Of a stretch of DNA of 64,000 nt, positions 8,549-16,008 are shown one piece after another (positions within the stretch are counted from its first letter, which is position 1; every line of letters starts with the position of its first letter). Made by a program: the position numbers and the translations under genes. The notes under the pieces are model-generated. The model was not told the origin of the DNA, searched no databases, and saw nothing but the letters and a program-made list of their open reading frames with translations. The DNA is from Terricaulis silvestris (lineage in GTDB: Bacteria > Pseudomonadota > Alphaproteobacteria > Caulobacterales > Aquidulcibacteraceae): the NCBI RefSeq assembly GCF_009792355.1, contig NZ_CP047045.1, positions 992,001 to 1,056,000 on the forward strand, given 5' to 3'.

Positions 8549-9049
8549 TTACTCCTCACGATTGCGCGATTGCCGCGTTCCGCTGGCATACACGCGCATT
8601 GGCGCGCGTGCTGAACGAATTGCCATGAACAAGGCGACACACGCGATGATCGCGATCGCGAACTGAGCTTGGTCGATATCGAGCAGAAGGGAGCGTCGGA
8701 ACGCCGTCGCTTCCGCGCCGTAGCAGCCGCGCCCGATGCACGTGGTGTTTAACATGGCCGGCCAAACGAGCGTCCACCAAGCGAACGGACTGAGAAGCAG
8801 GAGCGCAACAGCGCTCTTCGCCTGAACCCGAGCCGGGCCGTGGCTCGCTTCCACAAGCGCGATCGCCAATGCAAGGGCGATTACCGAAGCGAGAGCGCCG
8901 CACACAAGGGCGATCGGATTGAGCCATTGAGTTAGGCTGGTGACAGGGGAGAAGTCCTGCGAAAAGTCGTAGCCGGCCGTTCCCGCAAACAGGGCGTTGC
9001 AGGTACAGGCCGCGACGCAGAAAGGAACGATCGTCCGACGATCAAACAT
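8549..9049 (-). CDS. Hypothetical four-helix membrane protein, copy 2 of a tandem pair
   Basis: The 166-residue protein opens with an N-terminal Cys-x-Cys helix (FCVAACTCNALFAGTAGYDF), as in its downstream paralogue. It shares the loop pattern TCIGRGCYGAEATAFRRS before the last helix (DIDQAQFAIAIIACVALFMA). A charged C-terminal tail (RVYASGTRQSRNREE) is extra. ATG 9049 is used in preference to an in-frame GTG at 9058. The genes are 28 bases apart and probably co-transcribed. Confidence 0.65.
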   Translation of the reverse strand: MFDRRTIVPFCVAACTCNALFAGTAGYDFSQDFSPVTSLTQWLNPIALVCGALASVIALALAIALVEASHGPARVQAKSAVALLLLSPFAWWTLVWPAMLNTTCIGRGCYGAEATAFRRSLLLDIDQAQFAIAIIACVALFMAIRSARAPMRVYASGTRQSRNREE

Positions 9050-9079
9050 CGAGGCCACCGTAACGCTCTTGGCGGCACA

Positions 9080-9454
9080 TCACTCGTCACGATCCCGCGA
9101 TGATGGCGGCGGGCGGTTCTTCCAGCCCAACGGCTTCTTCGTGGTCATCCCTTTGCGCTTCTTGCCGCGCGCCTTCGCGGCAATCTCTTTCAGCTTCACG
9201 GTTTGAAGCATCGAGAGCGCGTCTTCCTTGCGGCCCTTGCCCAAATCGTTGAACGCCGAACCGTACTTCTCCAGCCGCTTGTCGACCTCGGTGAGAAACT
9301 CGTTCTCCCACTGCGAATAGTCGACAACGCCTTCGCCCGGCTTCACTTCGCCGGTCTCGGGATCAATGGTCTCGGGCGCAGCGCTCTTGGCGGCCAGCTC
9401 GCGCACAATGCGCAGCGCCTTCCGGGTCTGCTTGGGATCGACGTCGCGCCCCAT
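9080..9454 (-). CDS. Conserved hypothetical basic/acidic protein
   Basis: The 124-residue soluble protein has a helical N-terminus (DPKQTRKALRIVRELAAKSA), an ETGEVKPGEG linker, a helix-rich centre and a very basic tail (KARGKKRKGMTTKKPLGWKN). Charge patterning suggests nucleic-acid or nucleoprotein contact, but I do not recognise a named family. The ATG at 9454 is the only early start. Confidence 0.6.
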   Translation of the reverse strand: MGRDVDPKQTRKALRIVRELAAKSAAPETIDPETGEVKPGEGVVDYSQWENEFLTEVDKRLEKYGSAFNDLGKGRKEDALSMLQTVKLKEIAAKARGKKRKGMTTKKPLGWKNRPPPSSRDRDE

Positions 9455-9485
9455 CGATCAATCTGTAACCAATGCAAACAGGCTC

Positions 9486-9592
9486 GTCATCCCGGCCGAC
9501 CGAAGGGAGAGCCGGGACCCAGGGGATCGTAGAGCTGTTTGTCTGCCCCTGGGTCCCGGATCGCGCTCCGCGCGTCCGGGATGACGGAGGGG
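9486..9592. repeat. Large palindromic intergenic repeat (CGTCATCCCGG type)
   Basis: CGTCATCCCGG at the left end is mirrored by CCGGGATGACG at the right, and GGGACCCAGGGG is mirrored by CCCCTGGGTCCC near the centre, so nearly the whole segment can fold into one long hairpin. This sequence type is common between genes in alphaproteobacteria. It may end transcription between gapR and the 9080-9454 gene or be a non-autonomous mobile repeat. Confidence 0.75.
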
Positions 9593-9600
9593 GTTAGCCG

Positions 9601-9879
9601 CTATATCTCGCCGAGGGCGTGCAGGTACAAGTCGCGCACGGTTTCCTGCTCTTCGCGCTCGGTGCGGTCCTGCTTGCGGTAGCGCACGACTTGGCGGAGC
9701 ACCTTGCTGTCGAAGCCGGTGCCTTTGGCTTCGGCGTAAGTCTCCTTGATGTCGTCGGAGATCGATTTCTTCTCTTCTTCGAGCTTCTCAATCCGCGCGA
9801 CGAGCTGGCGCAGTTTTTCCTGCGCGCTTTGCGTCAGCGATTGCGGGGCAACCGTATCCGTCCCACCAAAATCCGGCAT
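9601..9879 (-). CDS. gapR: GapR nucleoid-associated protein (DUF2312)
   Basis: The 92-residue product matches GapR over its length: a coiled-coil region (QEKLRQLVARIEKLEEEKKS), the conserved IKETYAEAKGTGFDSKVLRQ block and the terminal DLYLHALGEI. In Caulobacter, GapR binds AT-rich, overtwisted DNA ahead of moving polymerases and stimulates topoisomerases. ATG 9879 is used because the longer reading begins with a TTG only three codons upstream, and a GAGG sits just before the ATG. Confidence 0.93.
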   Translation of the reverse strand: MPDFGGTDTVAPQSLTQSAQEKLRQLVARIEKLEEEKKSISDDIKETYAEAKGTGFDSKVLRQVVRYRKQDRTEREEQETVRDLYLHALGEI

Positions 9880-9921
9880 GGTCCTCAACCTTCGTTTCGA
9901 GAATCGAATCGTTGATGAACG

Positions 9922-10887
9922 TTAGCCCTCGACGCGCGCCGCCGTCATCTCGTTGACACGCCGAATCGCCGCGAGAACGAGATCTGTCCTCAGCCGGTGC
10001 GGCATATGCCCCGTGTCCGGCGCAATCACGAGTTCCGCCGCCGGCAAATCGCTCGCCAAGGCGCGAGCGTGGCGCTTTGGCGAAACGATGCGATCCTTCT
10101 CGGCGGTGACGATGACCGCGGGTGTGTATAACTCGGCGTAGCGCGGCTGCTGCGCGCCGAACTCGGCACTGCTCGCGCATACGTCGTAGCCGTTGGCGCG
10201 AAACGCGTTTGGGCGGAAGAACAGCGGCACCGCGCCGTGTTCGAGATAATTCACCGGCACAGGCGCCGGCCAAAAATTATTGGCGACGCTCGCCGCACTG
10301 CGCGCCGGCGCGATCCACGGCACGAGCAATCCCGTGAACAACCCGCCCAGCACCGGCGTCGCCGAAAGCCGCGCCCACCACGCCGGCTTGCCAGGGTAGG
10401 GATGGCTTGCCGGTGCGATCAGCACGAGCCCCGACACGAGATGTGGAAAGTCGAGCGCAAGCCGAAGCGCAACGCTAGAACCGAGCGAGTGCGCGACAAC
10501 AAGCGCAGCACCTTTGCCGGTTTGCTCCAACACATGCGCCGCGATCTTCGCCTGCGACGCCATCAAATGTGCGCCGCGCTTCGCACGTCCTGAATAACCC
10601 AAGCCCGGCCGATCGTACGCAATCACGCGATGCAGCGGCGAAAGCTCATCGGCCAGTGGCCCCCAAAGTTCGAGCAAATTGCTGCTCGCGCCATGGATCA
10701 GCAGAACGCGCGGCAAGCCTTCCAGCCCCGCTTCGCGCACGTGCACTCGGACGCCATCAGCATCGATAAACCGCCCCGTCGGCGGAAACTGCGCTTCAAC
10801 GCGCCGGGTATAGGCGCGCGCGTTCGCGGCGAGCAGATAACCCGCCAGCGCGACCGCAGCTGCGATCGCAACAAGCCAAAGGATCAT
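9922..10887 (-). CDS. Membrane-anchored alpha/beta hydrolase
   Basis: The 321-residue protein has one N-terminal membrane helix (LWLVAIAAAVALAGYLLAA) and an alpha/beta hydrolase fold with oxyanion segment LLIHGASSN, nucleophile elbow AHSLGSS, acid in VTAEKDRIV and base in APDTGHMPH. The Ser-Asp-His triad is therefore complete. The substrate is unknown. Its start overlaps the stop of the TPR lipoprotein gene by 4 bases, so the two are translationally coupled. Confidence 0.85.
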   Translation of the reverse strand: MILWLVAIAAAVALAGYLLAANARAYTRRVEAQFPPTGRFIDADGVRVHVREAGLEGLPRVLLIHGASSNLLELWGPLADELSPLHRVIAYDRPGLGYSGRAKRGAHLMASQAKIAAHVLEQTGKGAALVVAHSLGSSVALRLALDFPHLVSGLVLIAPASHPYPGKPAWWARLSATPVLGGLFTGLLVPWIAPARSAASVANNFWPAPVPVNYLEHGAVPLFFRPNAFRANGYDVCASSAEFGAQQPRYAELYTPAVIVTAEKDRIVSPKRHARALASDLPAAELVIAPDTGHMPHRLRTDLVLAAIRRVNEMTAARVEG

Positions 10888-11441
10888 GCGTCGCGGCCGT
10901 CGACGCGGGGTTCGAGACGCCGCACGCCTTGCAGCGCGGTCTCGTAGTGCGGATGGATCGCCAGCGCCGCGCGAAACGCTTCAAGCGCCGCCCGCTGTTG
11001 GCCGAGTTCTTCGTAGATGAGACCCAAGCCAGCCAGCGCCCCAAAGTGGCGCGGCTCACGCTTCAGCGTTTCCTGGATCGCGGCGATGGCGCCGCGATAG
11101 TCCTCGGCCCGGTAGGCCAAGTTCGCGCGGCGGTTCCACGGCTCGGCATACTCCGGCGCCAGATCGCTGGCCTGATCCAAAAAGCGCCCAGCCAGTTCAG
11201 CGTCGCCGGCGGTCTCAGCCGCGGTCGCGCGCTCCAGCAGCACATTGACCGTCGGCGAGCCGCTGTCGGACCATTCCACCCAGATCGCCTGTTCGACCGG
11301 CGCTGCTACTGCCGCGTCAGGCGCTGCCCCAAGCTGCGCGAACAATTCGTCCAATTCGGGATTGGCGCGCATGGCGCGGTCGTTCGCCCCGCAAGCGGCG
11401 AGCGTTAAGGCAGCGGCGAGAGCTAGAACAAAGCGGCGCAT
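10884..11441 (-). CDS. TPR-containing lipoprotein
   Basis: The product begins MRRFVLALAAALTLAACGAN, a signal peptide with lipobox LAAC, so it should be lipidated and exported. After a spacer it has at least three tetratricopeptide units (DAELAGRFLDQASDLAPEYA; DYRGAIAAIQETLKREPRHF; GQQRAALEAFRAALAIHPHY), which are protein-interaction repeats. ATG 11441 is preferred to 11462 because it begins the signal peptide. It is the upstream gene of the coupled pair with the hydrolase. Confidence 0.82.
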   Translation of the reverse strand: MRRFVLALAAALTLAACGANDRAMRANPELDELFAQLGAAPDAAVAAPVEQAIWVEWSDSGSPTVNVLLERATAAETAGDAELAGRFLDQASDLAPEYAEPWNRRANLAYRAEDYRGAIAAIQETLKREPRHFGALAGLGLIYEELGQQRAALEAFRAALAIHPHYETALQGVRRLEPRVDGRDA

Positions 11442-11528
11442 TCGCGATTCAGTCGCGCTCATCTTACCTGATTTTCACGGTACCAGCGAGGGTGCTACGG
11501 CGCCTGTGGGCTCGAAATAGGGCCTAAT

Positions 11529-11654
11529 TCAGCCCTGCTTGGCCTTATAACGCGGATCGGTTTTATTGATCACGTAGACCCGGCCCTTGCGGCGCACGAC
11601 TCGGCAGTCCCGGTGACGGGCCTTGAGCGACTTGAGCGACGACTTGACTTTCAT
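11529..11654 (-). CDS. rpmJ: 50S ribosomal protein L36, zinc-free type
   Basis: The 41-residue product ([20 protein letters not shown], then [20 protein letters not shown]) is L36 of the ykgO-like type. It keeps only one of the cysteines that bind zinc in canonical L36, so it cannot form the zinc ribbon. ATG 11654 starts the homologous region; the longer reading frame upstream is promoter DNA. A clear promoter is at 11677-11716. Confidence 0.93.
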   Translation of the reverse strand: MKVKSSLKSLKARHRDCRVVRRKGRVYVINKTDPRYKAKQG

Positions 11655-11676
11655 GGCCGAGATTTCCGGGGCGAAA

Positions 11677-11716
11677 TGGAAGCGGGGTGGATAGAGGCCC
11701 GCATCCTGCAAGTCAA
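11677..11716 (-). promoter_or_regulatory. rpmJ promoter with CCCCGCTTCCA motif
   Basis: On the minus strand, -35 TTGACT (11711-11716), a 17-base spacer and -10 TATCCA (11688-11693) are followed directly by CCCCGCTTCCA (11677-11687), about 23 bases before the start codon. It is the strongest of the examples with this architecture because the -35 is near consensus. Confidence 0.7.
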
Positions 11717-11784
11717 CAAGGCCCGCAGACCAACGTGGGGACGTTGCCGACGGCCCCCGACGCAAACTAGAGGCGTTAGGGGCT

Positions 11785-13269
11785 ATGATGAAGGGGTACC
11801 AGATGGCGCGGGGATTGGTTTTGGCGGCGGCGATCTCGCTGGCGATCGCCTGCGGGCCGACCTCCGTGGTGGCCCAGTCCCGCCAGCCGCCAAGCTTTCA
11901 ATCCTCCGGGAACCAGGCTTTTGACGAATGGCGCGACGATTTCGCCCGCCGGGCCGTCGAGCGGGGCCGGGATCCGGCCGTCCTGGCGCGCCTCCTTTCC
12001 GGGATCACCCCGGACGAGCGGGTGATCGAACTCGACCAGCGTCAGCCCGAATTCGTTTCTCCCGTCTGGGACTACGTGAACAATCGCGTGACCACACGCC
12101 GCATCGATGATGGCCGGGCGCTCCAGTCGGAAATCGGCGGCACGCTCCGCGATGTCGAGCAACGCTATGGCGTGCCCACTGGCATCATTCTCGGCATTTG
12201 GGGGTTGGAGTCGAACTACGGCGAAGCCGCTCTGAACTACGACGCCGCCGCAGCGCTTGCGACGCTGGCCTACGAAGGCCGCCGTCGGCAGCAGTTTGAG
12301 AACTATTTGATCGCGCTCGCCGAGATGGTCGAGCGCGGTTTGGCCGATCAGCAACAACTTCGCTCGTCATGGGCTGGCGCGCTTGGCCAGCCGCAATTCA
12401 TGCCGGACGTCTATCTCACCACCGCCGTCGATTGGGACAATGACGGCCATCGCGACATCTGGACCAATCGCGGCGACACCGCAGCGTCGATCGGAAATTA
12501 CCTGCAAGACCGCGGATGGCGCCGCGACGAGCCGGTGTTCGATGAAGTGCGCCTGCCGTCCAACTTCAACTACGCGCTCGCCGACAGCACGCTGCGCAGC
12601 GTCGCCGATTGGAGCGAACGCGGCGTCATGCGCGTCAGTGGCGGCGCCTGGCCCGGCAGCGAGCGCAATCTTCAAGCGCAACTCTTCCTGCCCGCCGGCG
12701 CTGAAGGACCGGCGCTGTTGCTGCACCACAATTTCGGAGTGATCCGCCGCTACAATAATTCCGACCGCTACGCGTTGGTCGTGGCGCTGCTCGCCCGAAC
12801 GTTCGATGGCGGCAGCGGTTCGCTCGCTGCGAGCTGGCCGACGCACGCCGGTTCGCTCAACCGCGAACAAACTCTGGAATTGCAAACCTTGCTGAACGGC
12901 CTCGGCTACGACGCCGGTTCGCCAGATGGCCTGTTCGGCACCAAGACGCGCGGCGCTGTCCGCCAATTCCAAGGCGACCAGAGCTTGGCCGCCGACGGAT
13001 TCCCCACTGCCGCCTTGCTGGATCAGATCCGCGTCCGCGCTGGAGTCACGCCAGAACCAGCGCGCGAACCGCGCGGCCTGCAGCGCGCCGGCATTCGCGA
13101 ACTGCAGCGCCTGCTCAATCGTCTCGGCTACAGCGCCGGCCGCGCTGACGGCGTCATTGGCGGCCGCACCCGCGACGCAATCCGCGATTTCGAACGCGCC
13201 CGCGGTATGGAAGTGCGGGGCCGGGCGACAGACGTTGTGCTCGAAGCGGCGCGCGCTGCCGCAGGCTAG
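11785..13269 (+). CDS. Lytic murein transglycosylase (MltB-like) with two peptidoglycan-binding domains
   Basis: The 494-residue exported protein has a signal sequence, an SLT_2/MltB catalytic domain (residues about 40-335) with catalytic Glu142 in [10 protein letters not shown] and a [14 protein letters not shown] block, then two PG_binding_1 domains ([40 protein letters not shown]). It cleaves glycan strands of peptidoglycan. A Cys near residue 23 gives an imperfect lipobox, so it may be soluble periplasmic or lipidated. Its end overlaps the convergent MFS gene by 4 bases. Confidence 0.9.
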   Translation: MMKGYQMARGLVLAAAISLAIACGPTSVVAQSRQPPSFQSSGNQAFDEWRDDFARRAVERGRDPAVLARLLSGITPDERVIELDQRQPEFVSPVWDYVNNRVTTRRIDDGRALQSEIGGTLRDVEQRYGVPTGIILGIWGLESNYGEAALNYDAAAALATLAYEGRRRQQFENYLIALAEMVERGLADQQQLRSSWAGALGQPQFMPDVYLTTAVDWDNDGHRDIWTNRGDTAASIGNYLQDRGWRRDEPVFDEVRLPSNFNYALADSTLRSVADWSERGVMRVSGGAWPGSERNLQAQLFLPAGAEGPALLLHHNFGVIRRYNNSDRYALVVALLARTFDGGSGSLAASWPTHAGSLNREQTLELQTLLNGLGYDAGSPDGLFGTKTRGAVRQFQGDQSLAADGFPTAALLDQIRVRAGVTPEPAREPRGLQRAGIRELQRLLNRLGYSAGRADGVIGGRTRDAIRDFERARGMEVRGRATDVVLEAARAAAG

Positions 13270-14564
13270 GGATTTGTAGGATCGGTCGGCTGCGGCCCGT
13301 CCACGACGACGTTGCGCAGCCGGCGGCTCATGAGCGCAAACACCGTCATCCCGATGAGTATGCCCACGGCGATCAGCAGCGGCACGTTCATGCCGAAGCG
13401 TTCGTAAGCGACGCCCCCGATCAGCGGCGAAAACACAAAGCCCGCGCCGTTGGTCGCCACCACCAACCCTGCCGCCGCGCCTTGCTCATGCGACTTCACC
13501 GCAACCGAAGCGCCGCCGGTAAAGCCCGGTCGCGCCAAACCGGCGCCCAGGCCTTGCACCGCTTGTGCAACCAAAAGCGCGCCCAAGCTCGGCGCTACGA
13601 TTTGAATCCCGACGCCAAGCGCCAGCAATCCCGCGCCCCATGCCATCAGCGAACGCGGTCCCATCTGCAGTCGCGGCAACACCGCAAGCTGCGTCGCCAG
13701 GAGCGCCAGCGCATTGACCATGAAGCCTGCCGCCGTCAGCTCCGCGCCGCGGCTGCCTTCGACGCCGAGCCGGTCCATCGTGAACAGCCCAAACACTTGC
13801 ACCGTCACGCCCGCGACCACCGACAGTGCAAAGCCGTAGAGCAAATAGGCCGAAAGCCGCCTGTCGTTCATGAGCGCAAGCGATGCGCGCCATTCGCCGC
13901 GCGGCCGCTCGACCTTCGGCGGCGTGTTCTCTGGCAGATAACGCCAAATTGAAAACGCCGCGCCCGCCGCGAGCAAAGCGATCAGCCATATCGGAAACAC
14001 CAAGCCAACCCACGCCGCTAGCGCCGCGCAGATCGCCGGTCCGAACGCTTGGCCCAGAGCGAACGCAGAGGTCAGTCCCGCCAATTGCTCCGTGCGCTCG
14101 AACACCGTTGTGCGGTCGGCGATGTAAGCCTGCGCCGCGGGGCTCGAAGCCGAACCGAACGCGCCGAAGATCGAGCGCGCGAGCATCAACGCAACGAATA
14201 GCCCCATACCCACGAGGACGTTGTTCAGCCCCAACAGCACCACGGCGCCAAACGACGCCATCGACACCGCGTAAGCAGCAAGACCAAGCGCGGCGACCGG
14301 CTTGCGCCCGATGCGATCGGATAGGCGGCCCCAATAGGGGCTGGCAAACACCCACAGCAGCGCCGAGAGCGAGAAGATCCAGCCGACGCTGGAATCCGCC
14401 AGGTTGAGCTGACGCACCAAGGGCGGCGCGACCGCCAGCAGCATCGAATTGCCGGCGCCGATCACCAGCAGGCAGACGAACAGCAACCGGAATTGCCTGT
14501 TGCGCCCAATCGGTGCGTTCGCGGCCGCTTCGGCGTGCGGCAGGGGAGGTTGTGAATCCGGCAT
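13266..14564 (-). CDS. MFS transporter, drug-efflux-like
   Basis: The 432-residue protein has twelve predicted helices with the MFS motif A in the loop after helix 2 (PYWGRLSDRIGRKPVAALGL), a second inner-half repeat and the antiporter-type helix-5 segment (LTSAFALGQAFGPAICAALA). This is typical of TetA/Bmr-like proton-driven exporters in the inner membrane. The substrate cannot be told from sequence. It is divergent from motA across about 155 bases. Confidence 0.82.
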   Translation of the reverse strand: MPDSQPPLPHAEAAANAPIGRNRQFRLLFVCLLVIGAGNSMLLAVAPPLVRQLNLADSSVGWIFSLSALLWVFASPYWGRLSDRIGRKPVAALGLAAYAVSMASFGAVVLLGLNNVLVGMGLFVALMLARSIFGAFGSASSPAAQAYIADRTTVFERTEQLAGLTSAFALGQAFGPAICAALAAWVGLVFPIWLIALLAAGAAFSIWRYLPENTPPKVERPRGEWRASLALMNDRRLSAYLLYGFALSVVAGVTVQVFGLFTMDRLGVEGSRGAELTAAGFMVNALALLATQLAVLPRLQMGPRSLMAWGAGLLALGVGIQIVAPSLGALLVAQAVQGLGAGLARPGFTGGASVAVKSHEQGAAAGLVVATNGAGFVFSPLIGGVAYERFGMNVPLLIAVGILIGMTVFALMSRRLRNVVVDGPQPTDPTNP

Positions 14565-14719
14565 TAGGAATTGCGCTTGGGCTTACGCCCGCACCGAGCC
14601 CGCTCCAAGCGGTTGACGAGAAGGAAACTGGAAGTTTCTCGGTAACCGCAACGGCGCGTTAAGCGCGCTCGGGCATAAGCCGAAGGTTCAGCGGCTCTCA
14701 CGGTAAACGCGCGTTATCC

Positions 14720-15586
14720 ATGTTTCCCATTATCGGTCTCGTAGTTGTGTTCGGCATGGTGTTCGGCGGCTTTATGCTCGCCGGCGGCCACTTCGAAGTG
14801 CTGATCGAAGCCGCGCCGATGGAGTTCATGATGATCGGCGGCGCGGCCTTGGGCGCGCTCATCATTTCCAACGACATGCACGGCCTCAAGAGCGTCGGCG
14901 GCGGCGTCAGCAAGGTCATGGCCGGTCCCAAATGGGGCAAGAAGGATTATTCCGATCTGCTCGCGCTGCTCTTCCAGCTCACCAAGCTGATGAAGACCAA
15001 GGGTATCGTCGCGCTTGAAGCGCACATCGAAAAACCCAGCGAGAGCGCGATCTTTCAAAAGTACCCCAAGCTCTGCAAAGACCACTTCGTGGTCGATTTC
15101 ATCTGCGACACGCTGCGCATGATGACCATGAACCTCGACGACCCGCACCAGGTCGAGGACGCGATGGAAAAGCAGATCGAGAAACATCACCACGAAAGCT
15201 TGCACCCCGCGCATGCGCTGCAAGGCATGGCGGACGGTCTGCCGGCGCTTGGCATCGTCGCGGCCGTGCTCGGCATTGTGAAGACGATGGGCGCGATCAA
15301 CGAGCCGCCGGAAATCTTGGGCCTCATGATCGGCAAGGCGCTGGTCGGAACGTTCTTGGGCGTGTTTCTCGCCTACGGCATCGTCGGCCCGATCGCGTCG
15401 CGCCTTAATAGCGTGATCGAGCACGATGCTCAGTTCTACAAAATCATTCGTGATGTGCTTGTTGCGCACTTGCACGGCAACGCGGCGCAAGTTTCAGTAG
15501 AGATCGGTCGCGGCTCCGTGCCGTCGACGATGCAACCGAGCTTCGCACAGCTCGAAGAGTCGCTGGCGGCAGCGGTCGAGGCTTGA
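14720..15586 (+). CDS. motA: Flagellar motor stator protein MotA
   Basis: The 288-residue protein matches MotA throughout: membrane helices 1-2 (FPIIGLVVVFGMVFGGFMLA), a large cytoplasmic domain, and helices 3-4 (ADGLPALGIVAAVLGIVKTM; LVGTFLGVFLAYGIVGPIAS). MotA forms the proton-conducting stator with MotB and drives flagellar rotation. No motB is adjacent, which matches the unlinked motA and motB of Caulobacter. This implies a motile flagellated cell type. Confidence 0.95.
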   Translation: MFPIIGLVVVFGMVFGGFMLAGGHFEVLIEAAPMEFMMIGGAALGALIISNDMHGLKSVGGGVSKVMAGPKWGKKDYSDLLALLFQLTKLMKTKGIVALEAHIEKPSESAIFQKYPKLCKDHFVVDFICDTLRMMTMNLDDPHQVEDAMEKQIEKHHHESLHPAHALQGMADGLPALGIVAAVLGIVKTMGAINEPPEILGLMIGKALVGTFLGVFLAYGIVGPIASRLNSVIEHDAQFYKIIRDVLVAHLHGNAAQVSVEIGRGSVPSTMQPSFAQLEESLAAAVEA

Positions 15587-15638
15587 TGCCCTGACTCTGC
15601 GCTATGCAGATATGCATAGCCTTGTCCGCGCGTGCCGC

Positions 15639-15678
15639 TTGCCATCATGATTAATCCTTGGCATTGAGTCCGCTTCCG
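15639..15678 (+). promoter_or_regulatory. Promoter of the 15721 lipoprotein gene with related CCGCTTCC motif
   Basis: TTGCCA (15639-15644), a 17-base spacer and CATTGA (15662-15667) are followed directly by GTCCGCTTCCG. The geometry equals that of the rpmE, rpmJ and rplY promoters on the opposite strand, although the -10 box is weaker. Confidence 0.45.
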
Positions 15679-15720
15679 CGTTGGGGGCAGACCCCGGCGT
15701 TGAGACGAGGGGTAGAACCT

Positions 15721-15936
15721 ATGACGAAGTTCAAATTGGGCATGGCCGCTGCTGCCGCTGCCGTTCTCGCCTTCGGCGTCGCGGCCTGTGGCCAAACGAC
15801 GACCGTGGAAGAGCCGGCTGCTGTTGAAGAAGCTGCTCCGGAAGCTGCTCCGGCTGAAGCTCCGGCCGATCCGGCCGCTGCTCCGGCTGATCCGGCTGCT
15901 GCGCCGGCTGAAGGCGCCGCTCCGGCCACTCCGTAA
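15721..15936 (+). CDS. Small Ala/Pro-repeat lipoprotein
   Basis: The 71-residue product has a signal peptide with lipobox (AVLAFGVAACGQ) and a low-complexity mature part made of EAAP, EAPAD and PAAAPAD repeats rich in Ala, Pro, Glu and Asp. Such short acidic Ala/Pro lipoproteins probably act as extended spacers in the periplasm; no specific function is known. The internal CCGGCTG-type DNA repeats make it prone to length change. A strong hairpin terminator follows at 15965-15990. Confidence 0.75.
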   Translation: MTKFKLGMAAAAAAVLAFGVAACGQTTTVEEPAAVEEAAPEAAPAEAPADPAAAPADPAAAPAEGAAPATP

Positions 15937-15964
15937 TTTATTACGGACGGACGTAGTACTAGCG

Positions 15965-15990
15965 ATGGGCCGCCCGAAAGGGCGGCCCAT
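15965..15990 (+). terminator. Hairpin terminator after the small lipoprotein gene
   Basis: An 11-base-pair perfect stem (15965-15975 with 15980-15990) closes a GAAA loop, followed by TTGCGTT. The stem is very stable though the T-tract is weak. It separates the lipoprotein gene from mnmC. Confidence 0.75.
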
Positions 15991-16008
15991 TTGCGTTAGT
16001 CTGCAGCC

